This document shows positions 7,805 through 15,510 of a stretch of DNA of 47,764 nucleotides, one piece after another. This DNA comes from an uncultured Lachnospiraceae bacterium. Lineage in GTDB: Bacteria; Bacillota; Clostridia; Lachnospirales; Lachnospiraceae. How positions within the stretch are numbered: position 1 is the first letter of the stretch; every line of letters starts with the position of its first letter. The notes beneath the pieces were generated by a model. The model worked only from the letters and a program-made list of their open reading frames with translations. It ran no database searches and was not told the DNA's origin. Location: positions 1-47,764 of the forward strand of contig CAJUFQ010000019.1 of assembly GCA_910585625.1 (NCBI GenBank), written 5' to 3'. The position numbers and the translations under genes are program-made.

Positions 7805-8635
7805 TTATTTGAGGTTTTTCCTGCTGAATAATGCCATGCCTCCCAAGGCCGGCCCAACGGTAAGCAGGACAGAGGACAATATCATGCGGATGGGATTGCC
7901 GATTTCCAGCTGCCACATCATAATTCCCTGCCCGGTCGGCAGGAAATCCAGCAGGAATTCATAAAGCTTACGCATCCCGCCGCTGATATACGCAGGGTTC
8001 GGCGTTGGCTCGCCCATCTTCACGCCGTCTACCGTCACCTCAAGGCCGCTTGCCATTTCTGGCTGTGCCAGCCCATTGTACAGCGTGCTCGCCACAAAAA
8101 GCATCCCCAGGAACAGGCATATGGATACAGCAACCGTCACCGCCTTATTTACCGACAGCATGGCCACAAACGTAAAGATGGAGGAAAGAGCCGCCACAAA
8201 CAAAACGGCAATCGCCAGATATACCAGCAGCTGAGGAACGCTCAGTTCCCATAAGCCCAGTTCCGGCACGGCAACCAGACCTCCTGCCAGCCATGCCGCC
8301 ATAATCAGCAGCGAAGCCAGGAACGTGACTGCTAAATTAGCAACATAAATGTCTGCCCGGGTATGCCCCACGACAACCTTATTGCGGATAGTCCCATCGC
8401 TGTACTCCGTGCCCAGAAACATACTGCTGAACAAGGCGATGAACAGGCCGATTGACACTGCAAAGTGAAAATAATAGTCGTCAATACTGGTGTGATACCC
8501 TTCCATGCCAAGCCTCGCCTGCCTGCAGCCATTCAGCATATAGATGACGGCATATGCCAGCATAGCCGCCATACAGAGCCAAAATGTCTTATCCTTCCAA
8601 AGACGTGAAATATTCCCTGATAACAAGTTATACAT
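7805..8635 (-). CDS. ABC-2 type permease, lantibiotic/bacitracin-resistance-like
   Basis: A 276-residue membrane protein with about six transmembrane helices. It has the early FWLCMAAMLAYAVIYML helix and the LFSSMFLGTEYSDGTIRNKVVVGHTR segment, the coupling region typical of BcrB/LanEFG-type ABC-2 permeases. It would form the channel of the exporter whose ATPase is encoded just upstream. The ATG at 8635 was preferred to a GTG at 8644 because AGGAGG sits eight bases before it and overlaps the GTG. The gene overlaps the end of the ATPase by 8 bp, indicating translational coupling. The transported peptide or drug cannot be inferred. Confidence 0.87.
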   Translation of the reverse strand: MYNLLSGNISRLWKDKTFWLCMAAMLAYAVIYMLNGCRQARLGMEGYHTSIDDYYFHFAVSIGLFIALFSSMFLGTEYSDGTIRNKVVVGHTRADIYVANLAVTFLASLLIMAAWLAGGLVAVPELGLWELSVPQLLVYLAIAVLFVAALSSIFTFVAMLSVNKAVTVAVSICLFLGMLFVASTLYNGLAQPEMASGLEVTVDGVKMGEPTPNPAYISGGMRKLYEFLLDFLPTGQGIMMWQLEIGNPIRMILSSVLLTVGPALGGMALFSRKNLK

Positions 8636-9542
8636 CTTTTCCACCTCCTACCAGTCCGACATAATAGCTCTCCAGGCTCTCGTCATGTTCTTGGATAGAG
8701 GCTATCTCGCAGCTCTCCGCCGCTAATGAAGAAGCCAACTTAGATACATTGACTTTCGCATACACGTCTGCCGTCTTGTCTGAAAGTATTTTGTACGCAA
8801 TACCCATGCCGTCAAGCGCACGGGCCAGAGCTTTCGTATCGCTGACTTCCATGCGCACGCATTTCCTGCAGGCATTTTCCAAATCTGCCGCGCTTATCTC
8901 CTTCACCATGCGGCCGCCGTCAATGAAGCCGTAATGCGTTGCCAGCTTAGACAGCTCGTCGAGGATATGGCTTGACATCAGCACGGTAATCTGCCGCTCA
9001 CGGTTGAGCTTTAAAATCAGCTCACGGATTTCTATGATGCCCTGCGGGTCTAAGCCATTGGCAGGCTCGTCAAGTATCAGGAAGTCCGGATCCCCGGCAA
9101 GGGCAACCGCGATGCCCAGCCTCTGGCGCATACCGAGGGAAAAGTTTTTAGCTTTCTTCTTCCCGGTTTGGTCAAGCCCCACGAGCCGGAGGATACTGGT
9201 AAGCCCCTCCCAGGACGGAAGCCCCAGGATGCGGTACTGCTGCCGTAAGTTTTCTTCCGCCGTCATATTAAGGTAGATAGACGGCGTTTCCACGACCGCG
9301 CCTATCCGCCTGCGGGATCTCACGATATCCTCTTGCGTATTCTTCCTCCCATACAGCGTATATTCGCCGGACGTCGGCTGCTGCAGGCCGCAAACCAAAC
9401 GGATAAGCGTTGTCTTTCCTGCCCCGTTCTTTCCCACAAACCCATAAATCGACCCTTTGGGTACATTCATCGTCACATCGTTTAAGGCTTTGGATTCACG
9501 GTATCGTTTACTCAGTGCATTTGTCCTAAGAACATATTCCAT
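8628..9542 (-). CDS. ABC transporter ATP-binding protein, BcrA-like
   Basis: A 304-residue nucleotide-binding subunit. Walker A is GKNGAGKTTL, the signature appears as SLGMRQRLGIAVAL, and Walker B is FLILDEPANGLDP, followed by an H-loop in MSSHILDEL. The ~80-residue C-terminal extension after the ATPase core is typical of BcrA/CcmA-type exporters. It energises the permease encoded by the overlapping next gene. AGGAGG precedes the ATG by ten bases. The 130-bp gap upstream carries four TTTAC repeats and a -10 element, so these genes have their own regulated promoter distinct from that of the response regulator. Confidence 0.9.
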   Translation of the reverse strand: MEYVLRTNALSKRYRESKALNDVTMNVPKGSIYGFVGKNGAGKTTLIRLVCGLQQPTSGEYTLYGRKNTQEDIVRSRRRIGAVVETPSIYLNMTAEENLRQQYRILGLPSWEGLTSILRLVGLDQTGKKKAKNFSLGMRQRLGIAVALAGDPDFLILDEPANGLDPQGIIEIRELILKLNRERQITVLMSSHILDELSKLATHYGFIDGGRMVKEISAADLENACRKCVRMEVSDTKALARALDGMGIAYKILSDKTADVYAKVNVSKLASSLAAESCEIASIQEHDESLESYYVGLVGGGKDV

Positions 9543-9574
9543 AATAATATGGCCTCCTTTCTGTTTACAGACGC

Positions 9575-9630
9575 ATTGTACCGAATAACCGTAAAGAAAC
9601 CGGTAAAGGGAAACGTAAAGAAATGGTAAA
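9575..9630 (-). promoter_or_regulatory. Promoter with four TTTAC direct repeats, response-regulator operator
   Basis: On the minus strand TTTAC occurs four times (+ strand GTAAA starts at 9591, 9603, 9615 and 9626), spaced 12, 12 and 11 bp, upstream of a -10-like TACAAT at 9575-9580. No consensus -35 element is present; the repeats occupy its place. Direct repeats of about one helical turn are what an OmpR-family dimer binds, and the regulator gene at 9673 lies directly upstream. Confidence 0.6.
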
Positions 9631-9672
9631 GATTTATCCCCAAAGTTTCAGATGCCAGCCTCCTATGACAGG

Positions 9673-10347
9673 CTATGTTCCCGGTTCCGTCCGCAATTTG
9701 AAGCCAATTCCCCAGACGGCCTCAATGTAATCCCTGCCGCTTGCCCGGCGCAGCTTCCCCCGTAAGTTGCTGACGTGCATTTTCAGGGAATTTTCCGTGC
9801 AGTCCGGCGTATCCTCGCTGATGCGCTCTAACAGCAGCGATTTGGTGATGACCTGGGAAGGATTTTGCAGCAGCAATTTAAGGATTGCGTATTCCGTCCT
9901 TGTGAGCTTCACCTCATCCGTACCTATCGACGCAATATGCGTATCTGTATGGAGCGTGACCTCCCCATATGACAGGACGGATGCTTCCTGAGAAAATTGC
10001 ACATTGCGCAGCTGTACGGCAATCCGCGCCAGAAGCTCTTTGGTCTGAAACGGCTTAGTGACGTAGTCTGCCGCGCCGCCCATCAATAAGTCTACTTTAC
10101 TGTCGATGTCTGCCTTGGCGCTGACCACAATCACGGGAATCCCTTTTATGCGTGGAAGCACCGCTTCCCCCTCAAGCCCTGGCAGCATCAGATCCAGCAG
10201 CACAAGATCCGGCTTTGCCTTAGAAAGCAACAGCAATGCTTCCGTCCCTGAATATGCGCGGGAAACGCCATACCCTTCTTTTATTAAGATTTCCTCAAGC
10301 ATATTTCCGATATGCATATCGTCATCAATAATCAGTATCTGTTTCAA
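9673..10347 (-). CDS. OmpR-family response regulator of the ABC module
   Basis: A 224-residue regulator with a receiver domain (DDD at 8-10, Asp52 in LVLLDLMLPG, Lys in YVTKPFQTKEL) and a winged-helix domain (TRTEYAILKLLLQNPSQVI, ENSLKMHVSNLRGKLR). The frame stays open far upstream, but the receiver begins at a TTG (10347) with AGGAAAGG ten bases before it, so this TTG is taken as the start. It heads the set regulator, ATPase, permease, kinase, the order seen in many clostridial peptide-antibiotic response modules. Its likely targets are the TTTAC repeats between its own stop codon and the ATPase gene. Confidence 0.88.
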   Translation of the reverse strand: MKQILIIDDDMHIGNMLEEILIKEGYGVSRAYSGTEALLLLSKAKPDLVLLDLMLPGLEGEAVLPRIKGIPVIVVSAKADIDSKVDLLMGGAADYVTKPFQTKELLARIAVQLRNVQFSQEASVLSYGEVTLHTDTHIASIGTDEVKLTRTEYAILKLLLQNPSQVITKSLLLERISEDTPDCTENSLKMHVSNLRGKLRRASGRDYIEAVWGIGFKLRTEPGT

Positions 10348-10435
10348 ATCTGCATTTCCTTTCCTGCTTTCGAATATCAACATTTGCCAGCATACCATGC
10401 TTCTCCTGCAAGCAAACGACTTTTTCAATGAGACC

Positions 10436-10444
10436 ATTATAACA
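10436..10444 (-). promoter_or_regulatory. Extended -10 promoter for the response regulator at 9673
   Basis: On the minus strand TGTTATAAT (TGn plus TATAAT, -10 at 10436-10441) lies about 90 bp before the TTG start. No good -35 sequence is found 17 bp further upstream, consistent with an extended -10 promoter. Confidence 0.45.
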
Positions 10445-10503
10445 CAGGCTAGGATAATCTTCCATCTCCTTATCACAGAGCATTGCAATCGGCAAACATT
10501 TCT

Positions 10504-10533
10504 GTGACACTTGCATCCCGAAAGTGGTATAAT
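10504..10533 (+). promoter_or_regulatory. Promoter of the LytTR regulator/kinase genes
   Basis: TATAAT at 10528-10533 is preceded 18 bp upstream by GTGACA (10504-10509). The start site would lie about 20 bp before the ATG at 10559, with GCGAGGTG between. Confidence 0.55.
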
Positions 10534-10558
10534 GGATGCACAAGCGAGGTGATATAAA

Positions 10559-11278
10559 ATGTTGCGCATAGCAATTTGCGATGATGACAGCCGCTCCGTG
10601 GCGGAACACAAAGGAATTACCGAAACATGCCTGGCACAAGGCGGGAACATCGGAGAAATCACTGTATATACGGACAGTGGAAATCTGCTTTACGACATTA
10701 CGGAAGACCATTTTTTCTTTGATCTCATATTGCTCGATATAGAAATGCCCGGAAACAGCGGCATGGAAATTGCGGAAAAAATCAGGCCCTGCCTGCCGAA
10801 CGTTAAGATTATATTTATTACTTCCCATATCGAATATGCCATAGACGCTTTTGAGCTTTCCATTTTCCGGTATGTACCGAAAAATGACATCCAAAGACGG
10901 CTGGCGGCCGCGATTGAGGACGCCGTGAAACTGATTGCCTTGGAAGACGGAAAAACCTTTACCATCCAGACAAACAGCCGTCTTGAGAAAATCCCCTACA
11001 AAGACATTTTCTATATCGAACGGGAGGGGAAGAATGCCAGCATATCTGCAGCCGGCGGGGTTTCCAAAGTACGCAAGAGCCTGCAGCAAGTATTCGCAGA
11101 ATTGGACGCGGAAGAATTCCTTTTCATTGACCGGGGCTGCATTGTAAACATGATACACATTATGCAGATCAAAGACGGCATGGCCGTCCTGAAAAACGGC
11201 GTTGCGCTTCCCATCAGCCGCACCCACTTGCAGGAAGTGAAAGCGCAGATTAACCACTATTGGGGGATGCATATATGA
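10559..11278 (+). CDS. LytTR-family response regulator (AgrA-like)
   Basis: A 239-residue regulator. The receiver domain has the acidic cluster CDDD near residue 8, phospho-acceptor Asp60 in LILLDIEMPG, and the region FRYVPKND where many receivers carry a conserved Lys. From about residue 135 a LytTR DNA-binding domain follows (KIPYKDIFYIEREGKNASI, VRKSLQQVFAEL, FLFIDRGCIVNM). Such proteins bind direct repeats ahead of their targets and commonly control bacteriocin, quorum-sensing or ABC transporter genes. The stop codon overlaps the start of the partner kinase by four bases (ATGA). The downstream ABC genes at 12702-14704 are its likely targets. Confidence 0.92.
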   Translation: MLRIAICDDDSRSVAEHKGITETCLAQGGNIGEITVYTDSGNLLYDITEDHFFFDLILLDIEMPGNSGMEIAEKIRPCLPNVKIIFITSHIEYAIDAFELSIFRYVPKNDIQRRLAAAIEDAVKLIALEDGKTFTIQTNSRLEKIPYKDIFYIEREGKNASISAAGGVSKVRKSLQQVFAELDAEEFLFIDRGCIVNMIHIMQIKDGMAVLKNGVALPISRTHLQEVKAQINHYWGMHI

Positions 11279-12573
11279 TGTCTTGGCTTATATTTTTCTC
11301 AACCTTGGCGACCGCAAATATTCGGTGCATGGTCTGTCTCATCCTGATTTCCCGGCTGCTCTCCTCCAAGCCCCCAGGCAGGAAAAGCATATTGGCTGTC
11401 TTGTTCGGTACGGCTGTGATTTCCGTAATTCTTTCCATGGCAGGATTGCCGGCATTTTACTGCACTGCGGCAGAAGCCTGCTTCATAGCCTTCTGTGCCA
11501 GCCGCTTCCAGATGGCAGGTACAAGAATGAGCCTGTTTGTGGGGATTTATTATGAGATTGCTTTTTCTTTCTGGCAATTCCTTTTGGCGGGATGGATGGG
11601 CGTCCTTTTTCGCACCCCTGAATTCCTGGACTCCCAGACCGGGCGCGGGCAGATTGCAGTCTGGCTGCCACATCTATTGCTGATTGCTCTGGCGTGGTAT
11701 CCTTGGGGACATAAGAAACCGAATAGCAAAGAGGCTTTCCGTTTCGCTTCTGTAGTTGCTGTCGCAGGAATTATTGCAGTCGCGACCCTCGCCGAGCAGA
11801 CTGTCCTCACGATTGACGGCGACCTCCTGGATACGTGGACGATTTTGGCGGTTGTCTTATTGATGTCCGTCCTGGTATTCAACATAAACCGGCAATACGA
11901 GGTTGAGAAAGAACTGGCAAAGCTCAAATCGGAACAGGCAGAATTACTGGAACGTGATTACACTACCTTGAACAACGCCTATGCCATCAATGCCAAGCTG
12001 TTCCACGACTTCCACAACCATATCGGCGTCTTGCGCCAGCTGCTCTTACACAGGAACACAAAAGAAGCCTTGCAATATCTGGATGAATTGCAGACTCCGA
12101 TGCAGGCAATCACCGATACCGTATGGACGGGAGACAACACCGTAGATTACCTTATAAACAGCAAGGCCGAAGCAGCCAGGGAAAGCGGCGTAAAGTATCA
12201 GGTACAAGCAGAATTCCCCCGCCATACAAATCTGCGCAGCGCTGACCTATGCGCTATCCTGGGCAATCTTCTCGATAATGCTTTGGACGCGGCAAGGCGG
12301 GTGCAGGCGTCAGACCAGCCGTATATAAAGCTTACCATCCGCCGTATCAACCAAATGCTTGTCATAAAAGTGGAGAACCGTTTTGCAGTCGCCCCCACAG
12401 AAGAAAATGGGACGCTAAAAACCATTAAAGAAGAAAACGGGCTGCATGGCTGGGGATTAAAAAGCGCCCAGACAACGGCTGAAAAATACGACGGCATGGT
12501 ACAGACTTCTTACACTGGCAACACATTCTGCGCCGTCGCCACGCTGTCTTTCCAAGGCGTCCCCTGCACATAA
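11275..12573 (+). CDS. GHKL-type sensor histidine kinase (AgrC-like)
   Basis: A 432-residue kinase with about six N-terminal transmembrane helices over the first ~200 residues. A short coiled coil and a DHp-like segment (LFHDFHNHIGVLRQLL) follow; the first His of HDFHNH is the probable phosphorylation site. The C-terminal GHKL ATPase has ILGNLLDNALDAA and GLHGWGLKSAQ. This is the AgrC/ComD layout, in which the membrane part senses a peptide or envelope signal. The ATG at 11275 lies eight bases after GGGGG and overlaps the regulator's stop. No peptide precursor gene with an obvious leader was found nearby, so a quorum-sensing role is open. Confidence 0.88.
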   Translation: MMSWLIFFSTLATANIRCMVCLILISRLLSSKPPGRKSILAVLFGTAVISVILSMAGLPAFYCTAAEACFIAFCASRFQMAGTRMSLFVGIYYEIAFSFWQFLLAGWMGVLFRTPEFLDSQTGRGQIAVWLPHLLLIALAWYPWGHKKPNSKEAFRFASVVAVAGIIAVATLAEQTVLTIDGDLLDTWTILAVVLLMSVLVFNINRQYEVEKELAKLKSEQAELLERDYTTLNNAYAINAKLFHDFHNHIGVLRQLLLHRNTKEALQYLDELQTPMQAITDTVWTGDNTVDYLINSKAEAARESGVKYQVQAEFPRHTNLRSADLCAILGNLLDNALDAARRVQASDQPYIKLTIRRINQMLVIKVENRFAVAPTEENGTLKTIKEENGLHGWGLKSAQTTAEKYDGMVQTSYTGNTFCAVATLSFQGVPCT

Positions 12574-12597
12574 AGTATGTTTGGCGGTCAAAAACCT

Positions 12598-12643
12598 ACC
12601 GTTTGCGGACATTTCTGCATAACAGCCACATTTTGGTTATGAT
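12598..12643 (+). promoter_or_regulatory. Candidate LytTR-regulated promoter
   Basis: TATGAT at 12638-12643 serves as a possible -10 without a recognisable -35 element. Upstream, ACCGTTTGCG and ACATTTCTG (C-R-TTT-n-n-G, about 10 bp apart) form imperfect direct repeats of the kind LytTR regulators bind. It precedes the small membrane protein and ABC genes. Confidence 0.35.
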
Positions 12644-12701
12644 ATAGTCACAGAAACCAAAAAACAAAAGGCATTGCATCATGAATTAGGAGGTAAGAAT
12701 T

Positions 12702-12878
12702 ATGCGTCATGTATATATCCGAGGTACGATAGGTCTCATCTGGCTGGCAACCGCTGTCTTAGGCATTTTATCGCATAGCTTTCAAATGGCTGGGATTTAT
12801 GCCGTTTTAGGCGGAGCGTTCCTATATTCTGCTTTTAGTTTGTGGAAAAGAGAACGAGACGGCAAGGGGGATAAGTAA
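12702..12878 (+). CDS. 58-residue two-helix membrane protein in the LytTR/ABC module
   Basis: A small gene with an excellent TTAGGAGG site nine bases before its ATG and a stop one base before the next gene's start. The product begins MRHVYIRGTIGLIW, has two hydrophobic segments (IGLIWLATAVLGIL and IYAVLGGAFLYSAFSLW) and ends in a charged tail (KRERDGKGDK). It fits between the LytTR regulator/kinase and the ABC transporter, in the first position of the proposed regulated operon. It could be an accessory or immunity-type subunit of the transporter. No named family is recognised. Confidence 0.72.
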   Translation: MRHVYIRGTIGLIWLATAVLGILSHSFQMAGIYAVLGGAFLYSAFSLWKRERDGKGDK

Positions 12879-12879
12879 G

Positions 12880-13587
12880 ATGGAGACAGAGCTGTTAAGA
12901 ATCGACAATCTAAGCGCATGGTATGACAGGAAGAAGACCGTCTTATCTGATTTTTCTTTGAAGCTGGCAGAACATGAAGTTACCGGCCTGATTGGGCTCA
13001 ACGGAGCCGGGAAAACGACATTCCTGAAAGTATTATCCGGGCTGCTGCCAACGTTTGAAGCTAAAAGTATCCGATATCATGGGCGAGCTGTGAAATTCAG
13101 AGAACGAGAATTCAAGCTTTGCCGTTACGCCATATTTGCTGAAGATGCTTCTTTTCCATATTTCACATTCCGGGAATACCTTTCCTACATTTTCTCTGCT
13201 TATAGAAAGGAACTGCCTGATGTGTCAGGACTGGTGCAGGGATTTCATTTCGAGGACTATGTGGATGTGCTGCTGAAAGACCTCTCTACCGGCAACCGTA
13301 AGAAAGCATTCCTAATTGCCGCATTTGCACTGAAACCGGAATTGCTTTTCCTTGACGAGCCCGTCAATGGGCTGGATTTTGAAAGCACAGAATATCTGTA
13401 CCGGCAGATTACAAAGTACAAGGAACATGGGACACTTCTGTTTTCCTCCCACATTCTGGAAAGCATCACGCTGACGTCTGACCGCGTGCTTGTTCTGGAA
13501 AACGGGCGGATCCATCAGACATTTGAGAAGGGGCAGATGAATGCCGCGGACATCCGGGAGGCTTTGCGTTATGAGAATGATATTTAA
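12880..13587 (+). CDS. ABC transporter ATP-binding protein of the LytTR module
   Basis: A 235-residue nucleotide-binding subunit. Walker A is GLNGAGKTTF, the signature region is LSTGNRKKAFLIAAF (degenerate LSGGQ, as in several ABC-2 exporters), Walker B is LLFLDEPVNGLDF, and the H-loop is SSHILES. AAGGGGG precedes the ATG by nine bases. The 3' end overlaps the membrane subunit by 17 bp, implying coupled translation. Together they form an exporter probably switched on by the LytTR two-component system upstream; the cargo is unknown. Confidence 0.9.
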   Translation: METELLRIDNLSAWYDRKKTVLSDFSLKLAEHEVTGLIGLNGAGKTTFLKVLSGLLPTFEAKSIRYHGRAVKFREREFKLCRYAIFAEDASFPYFTFREYLSYIFSAYRKELPDVSGLVQGFHFEDYVDVLLKDLSTGNRKKAFLIAAFALKPELLFLDEPVNGLDFESTEYLYRQITKYKEHGTLLFSSHILESITLTSDRVLVLENGRIHQTFEKGQMNAADIREALRYENDI

Positions 13588-14704
13588 AGCTTTTACCAAA
13601 AAATTATTTGGCCGTAAATATGAAAGGCTGACGCAGATGCTTTTCATCCATCTGATTGTATTTTGGGGATTATCCATTTCGGGATTCAGAACCCGGATTG
13701 CCCCGCCTGTTTTATATCTTACGGTAACTGCCGTTACTGCCGGCGTGATGTGGCAGGCACTTTCCTCCAAAGACATCACCGCCCAGATACAGCATATGCT
13801 GATGCTCCCCTTCGGCCAACGGAATTTCGTCTTTTCCTATACCGCAGCCCTGGGCCTTTATGCCATCCTGACTAAAACTGTGACAGTCCTTGCCATTTTG
13901 CTGGCTGTATCGTCCTGGGGTTTTATAGAAATCGTCTCATGCAGCCTATGCGCAATGCAGGCAGTCCTTATGGCATCCGCCATCTTTTGCCTGAGGCGGC
14001 GCCATGCAGCAATCCTTTGGGCCGCCTGTGTGCCGGCCGCTATTGTATGTCTCTGGGCGCATCCATGGTTTATGCTTTTACCGGCAGCCAACAGCATTGT
14101 TTCCTTTTTCCTGCTGTGGCACGCGGACGGGTACTCCTTTTGTCTTATTGAACAGAAAAACAGACGGAACATGGCAGGGCGCAATCATCATTCGGTGTGG
14201 CTTTACCTCTTCCGGTATCTGAGGGCACATAAAAATTATCTGACAAACACTGTCGTTCTGTGGTGCATTGCCTGTGTGCTGCCGCTGTTTTTCCAGCAGA
14301 TGGATATCGCGTTCGTCCTTCCCATCGGCTTTGCCATCCTTTCCTTGAACACTCCCATTTGCATCTTATTGTCCTGCGACCCTGCCTCAGAACAAGCCGT
14401 CCGTTTCCTGCCTGGCCAGACGAAAGCATTCTGCGTGCCTTACTGCCTGTTTATTTTTCTGTGCAACGCCATTGCAGACATGATATTCCTGTGCAGCATG
14501 CAGATCCAGATTGGCGGCGTTACCGTCCCCATAATTGCCACCGCCTTCCTTTTTGCCCTGCAAAGCGCAGTTTTCTCCATCCTGTTAGAATGGTTCTTTC
14601 CAATCCGAGGCTGGAAAATTGAAAGCGATCTATGGCATCACCCAAGAAAGTATCTTGTGCCGGCAGTCATGCTCCTTGCATACATTGCAGCTTCTTCTAT
14701 ATAA
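13571..14704 (+). CDS. ABC transporter membrane subunit of the LytTR module
   Basis: A 377-residue hydrophobic protein with roughly ten predicted membrane segments and few charged loops, such as LIVFWGLSISGF near the start and LVPAVMLLAYIAASS at the very end. It matches no permease family by clear motif, but its position and 17-bp overlap with the ATPase make it the membrane partner. The ATG at 13571 was chosen because GGGAGG precedes it by about nine bases; the same frame is open 30 bases further upstream. Its last 67 bases overlap, on the opposite strand, the end of the carbonic-anhydrase-like gene. Confidence 0.8.
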   Translation: MRMIFKAFTKKLFGRKYERLTQMLFIHLIVFWGLSISGFRTRIAPPVLYLTVTAVTAGVMWQALSSKDITAQIQHMLMLPFGQRNFVFSYTAALGLYAILTKTVTVLAILLAVSSWGFIEIVSCSLCAMQAVLMASAIFCLRRRHAAILWAACVPAAIVCLWAHPWFMLLPAANSIVSFFLLWHADGYSFCLIEQKNRRNMAGRNHHSVWLYLFRYLRAHKNYLTNTVVLWCIACVLPLFFQQMDIAFVLPIGFAILSLNTPICILLSCDPASEQAVRFLPGQTKAFCVPYCLFIFLCNAIADMIFLCSMQIQIGGVTVPIIATAFLFALQSAVFSILLEWFFPIRGWKIESDLWHHPRKYLVPAVMLLAYIAASSI

Positions 14705-15165
14705 TGCCCGGCATTGCTGCGGTTATGTTCTATCTCCTCCGGGGTAAGGGACCGCCTTATCCTGGCAGGGCTGCCCATGACCAGCGAATTATCGGGAATA
14801 ACGGTACGCTCTGTAACCAAGGCCCCTGCCGCAACGATGCAGTTCTTCCCAATGACGGCGTCGTTCATGATGATGGCGCCCATGCCGACAAGCGTGTTGT
14901 CTCCCACGGCACACCCATGGATGACTGCATTATGCCCGATGGTCACCTGTTTCCCAATCGTAACGGCCCCTCCTTTATCCACATGGACGACACAGCCGTC
15001 CTGAATGTTGCTTCCCCTGCCAACTGTGATAGTCCCTTCTTCTGCGCGGACGACGGCATGAAACCAGACGCTCACATCCTCATGCAGCGTCACATCACCA
15101 CAGACAACAGCTCCCGGGGCAATGTAAACATTATCCTTACTCACCGGCTCTTTCCATTCAGCCAT
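14638..15165 (-). CDS. Gamma-carbonic anhydrase-like hexapeptide-repeat protein
   Basis: A 175-residue left-handed beta-helix protein made of hexapeptide repeats (APGAVVCGDVTL, VTIGKQVTIGHNAVIHG, NTLVGMGAIIMNDAVIG). The three histidines expected to bind metal in gamma-class carbonic anhydrases are present in CVVHVDKG and IGHNAVIHGC. Related proteins (YrdA/PaaY/Cam types) are trimers that hydrate CO2 or have unproven roles. The ATG follows GGAGAGG. The C-terminal 22 codons overlap the 3' end of the convergent membrane-protein gene, so the two transcripts are antisense there. Catalytic activity cannot be assured from sequence. Confidence 0.9.
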   Translation of the reverse strand: MAEWKEPVSKDNVYIAPGAVVCGDVTLHEDVSVWFHAVVRAEEGTITVGRGSNIQDGCVVHVDKGGAVTIGKQVTIGHNAVIHGCAVGDNTLVGMGAIIMNDAVIGKNCIVAAGALVTERTVIPDNSLVMGSPARIRRSLTPEEIEHNRSNAGHYIEEAAMYARSMTAGTRYFLG

Positions 15166-15201
15166 AAAAAACCTCTCCTTCCATTTCTGAGACCCTGCCT
15201 T

Positions 15202-15275
15202 ACTTCTATGTCTGCAAGCTTATAGCCATATTGCATAAACTTCTATGCCTGCAAACTTATAGTCATATTGCATAA
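15202..15275. repeat. Tandem pair of 37-bp repeats
   Basis: Two adjacent 37-bp copies (15202-15238 and 15239-15275) differ at only three positions, in an A+T-rich gap of 345 bp between the carbonic-anhydrase-like gene and the LysR gene. Each copy contains ATATTGCATAA. They could be regulator sites for either divergent gene or a neutral duplication. Confidence 0.85.
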
Positions 15276-15510
15276 AAATCTTTTTAAACTTATATTATTC
15301 ACAGCATTCCCTTGTATATTCTGCCCAATTTTTCCCAAACCATGGCCATCCTGCAGCTTTAAAATTTAGAAAATATGGAAACTGTGCCGCAGCCATTGAC
15401 ATAATTATAATCTCTCCTTATAATTACACTTAAGCTTGCATAACAATTATAGACAGACTGACGGAATAATTCAAGCATATTTGATATTCAGAGAATATTA
15501 GGAGGCATTT
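15276..15510. other. A+T-rich intergenic region ahead of the LysR gene
   Basis: No gene is visible. The stretch has several TATAAT-like and TTATAATTACACTTAAGC-like sequences where an autoregulating LysR protein could bind, and ends with TTAGGAGG ahead of the ATG at 15511. No promoter could be singled out with confidence. Confidence 0.4.

Noticed and set aside
10355..10462. A 46-codon minus-strand frame (MEDYPSLCYNGL...) between the two regulators
   Set aside because: Its AAGGAG abuts the ATG with no spacing, the promoter -10 of the next gene lies inside it, and it runs into the regulator in another frame.
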